In this document: piece after piece, positions 62,601-64,000 of the stretch
Layout of the letters: each line of letters opens with the position of its first letter
Numbering within the stretch: the first letter of the stretch is position 1
Source: Atrichornis clamosus
Lineage: Eukaryota > Chordata > Aves > Passeriformes > Menuridae
Direction of reading: 5' to 3'
Length of the DNA stretch: 64,000 nt
Assembly: GCA_013400975.1 (NCBI GenBank)
Contig: WBMZ01015587.1
Span: forward strand, 1-64,000
The notes under the pieces: generated by a model
The model's input: only the letters and a program-made list of their open reading frames with translations
What the model was told of the DNA's origin: nothing
The model's database searches: none
Position numbers and translations under genes: made by a program

Positions 62601-62749
62601 TGGCAGTCTCCTAAAACTTCTGCTTTACAGGTTAATAATTTATAACCTCCTGGGTTTAGCTACTTTTGGAAAACTCTGGATTTAAATACAATTTTTTTTC
62701 CACTCTTGCACACAACGAACCACCCAGTGCTATTCTTGGTCTTGTTCAG
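56606..62749. other. Unique AT-rich DNA
   Basis: About 6.1 kb without a recognised gene. Overlapping frames on both strands at 60,131-60,652 (122 and 129 codons) are the only coding-like stretch. The repeat-free stretch 58,220-58,340 (GCTTTATCTGCCAATTAGCA) looks conserved but is unsupported. Confidence 0.5.
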
Positions 62750-62949
62750 CATCTGAGGCCAGGGGAGCCCGGTGCCAGCGCTGTGGCGGCTGGTTGTGGG
62801 TGTGAAGAGCCGGGATCCCTGTCTGGCGCTCTGTGCCAGCAGCAGCCCTGACAAAACACCACTTTTATTGGCAAACCTTATTTCTCCTGCAAGGAGTAAT
62901 TTTTCTGTAATGATAGAGGTTTTGCTGGGAGACACTGAGTTCTTTGTTG

Positions 62950-63180
62950 GTTTCGCATCTCGGTGCCGCTCACACAGCCACGGCCCTGGATGGAAACGCG
63001 TCAGCAACGCTAATCAGGATATTCCTCTTCCCTGTGGGCTGGTTTGGAATGCTCCTTCCCTGATGGAGGTGAAGCTCTATATGAAATATATGAGCAAAGC
63101 CTTCATTCCTGTGGTTATTAAAGATATTACATAGCCTTTCACAAGATGAAACATGCTCCTTGTCCTGATCAAATTCAGGG
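62950..63180. other. Candidate conserved non-coding element with GC-rich flank
   Basis: GAAACGCGTCAGCAACGCTAA followed by TCAGGATATTCCTCTTCCC and TGAAATATATGAGCAAAGCC is unique, and its left flank (62,750-63,000) has more CpG than the surroundings. A 120-aa frame (62,772-63,134) crosses it but shows no domain. It could also be an isolated exon or a decayed CpG-rich element. Confidence 0.25.
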
Positions 63181-64000
63181 AGATGCAATTTATCTACCAT
63201 CTTCTTTTGACTGAATAAAATGTTCATCCCCTCCTGCCCGCTGTTAAATGAGACTGGTTTCCTCCTAATGATGATGGAGTCATACCTGTATATAATTTCA
63301 CATCTCTAGTCATTCTTCACAATGAAAAAAATATGCACATAATTTTGAATCTCTCAGGTCTACTAATATGATTTTATTTTGTCTACTTCCATGAATAAAT
63401 CTTTCAATACTGAGATATTTGGGGCAGAGGAAGTTACTTTTCTTAATTAAGTCATTTAGACTATATATAAATCCGTAGCAATCTATAAAAACATGTCATT
63501 ATATTCCCAAAGAACAAACAGAAATCATAACAAGCTATTGCTTGTATTTACCAGCAAGGCACAAGGGCAATATAAACTGCACAAAAAGCCACTCAAAGGC
63601 TACCAGGGTTTGGCTCTACCAAATTTTAAAAGTTAGTCCCCAGAGAAGAACACTGAGAAATAAAATGAATTTGTAAGAAAACAGCACATCCAGAGGTGAG
63701 GACAGTTAGGAACTGAGTCTCCAGTGTTTTCTGTGCCCCTCTGTGACAGTTCTGCCATTTTCCATAATCATTTCTTTCCCAATTTCTCTGACTCTTTAGC
63801 ACCCCTGCTGAAGGTTCCCACACCAAATATTGTTTCCATGGGTGAGCCACCACTGTATCACTTTGCTGCAGTTATATGTCAATGGCAACAGATACCACAA
63901 TAATAGTCTTCATTTTAAATCCATTAAAAATCCTCTTGATCTTGTATTATTTCCAATTTATTGCATAAATTCTAGGACTTGTGCAGAAATAACAACAAAA
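63181..64000. other. Unique AT-rich DNA to the window end
   Basis: Nothing recognised. A 75-codon minus-strand frame near 63.7 kb looks random. Confidence 0.55.

Overview
The window reads as nuclear DNA of a bird, in a stretch with no recognisable gene. It is AT-rich vertebrate-style sequence with no operon-like packing. The dispersed repeats decide the taxon: CR1 LINE 3' ends, two solitary endogenous-retrovirus LTRs of avian type, and old amniote/sauropsid MIR-like (tRNA-derived) SINE relics. I cannot name the species or the chromosome. All repeat assignments come from remembered consensus patterns, since no search could be run.

No protein-coding exon, rRNA, tRNA or CRISPR array could be supported. 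The longest open frames (174 aa at 16,026-16,550; 146 aa near 47.5 kb; 137 aa near 27 kb) show no recognised domain, and frames of this length are expected by chance in 64 kb. The window is therefore either intergenic (a gene desert) or lies inside a very long intron.

Layout. 1-9.7 kb: mostly unique sequence with several short tandem duplications (1.6, 2.0, 3.1, 5.8, 6.5 kb). 9.76-9.91 kb: a well-preserved MIR-like SINE relic. 10-20 kb: unique sequence, with a plausible conserved AT-rich block at 10.9-11.4 kb, a GC-rich island at 16.0-16.6 kb, a second MIR-like relic at 19.0 kb and a GC-rich patch at 19.9-20.1 kb. 20-35 kb: unique sequence with a MIR-like relic (26.0 kb), a CR1 fragment (27.3 kb), a possible Tigger-like DNA transposon scrap (30.6 kb) and a GC-rich block (33.05 kb). 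34.96-35.69 kb: a CR1 copy split by a solo ERVL-like LTR that retains a decayed 5-bp target-site duplication. 37.4 kb: an old sauropsid repeat. 43.9-45.0 kb: the best candidate for a conserved regulatory block. 46.2-46.7 kb: an inverted pair of tRNA-SINE-like arms plus a related tail. 48.1-48.3 kb: another MIR-like relic. 52.57-52.82 kb: a clear CR1 3' fragment. 53.89-54.28 kb: an intact-looking solo LTR with TATA box, AATAAA signal and a 4-bp target-site duplication, the sharpest structural feature here. 54.3-64 kb: mostly unique sequence with a possible CR1 end, a possible repeat scrap at 56.5 kb and a GC-rich, conserved-looking patch at 62.7-63.2 kb.

Nothing points to a novel multi-gene system. 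The most useful observations are the two solo LTRs with their duplications, the nested CR1/LTR history, the palindromic SINE arrangement and a few blocks worth testing as conserved enhancers.
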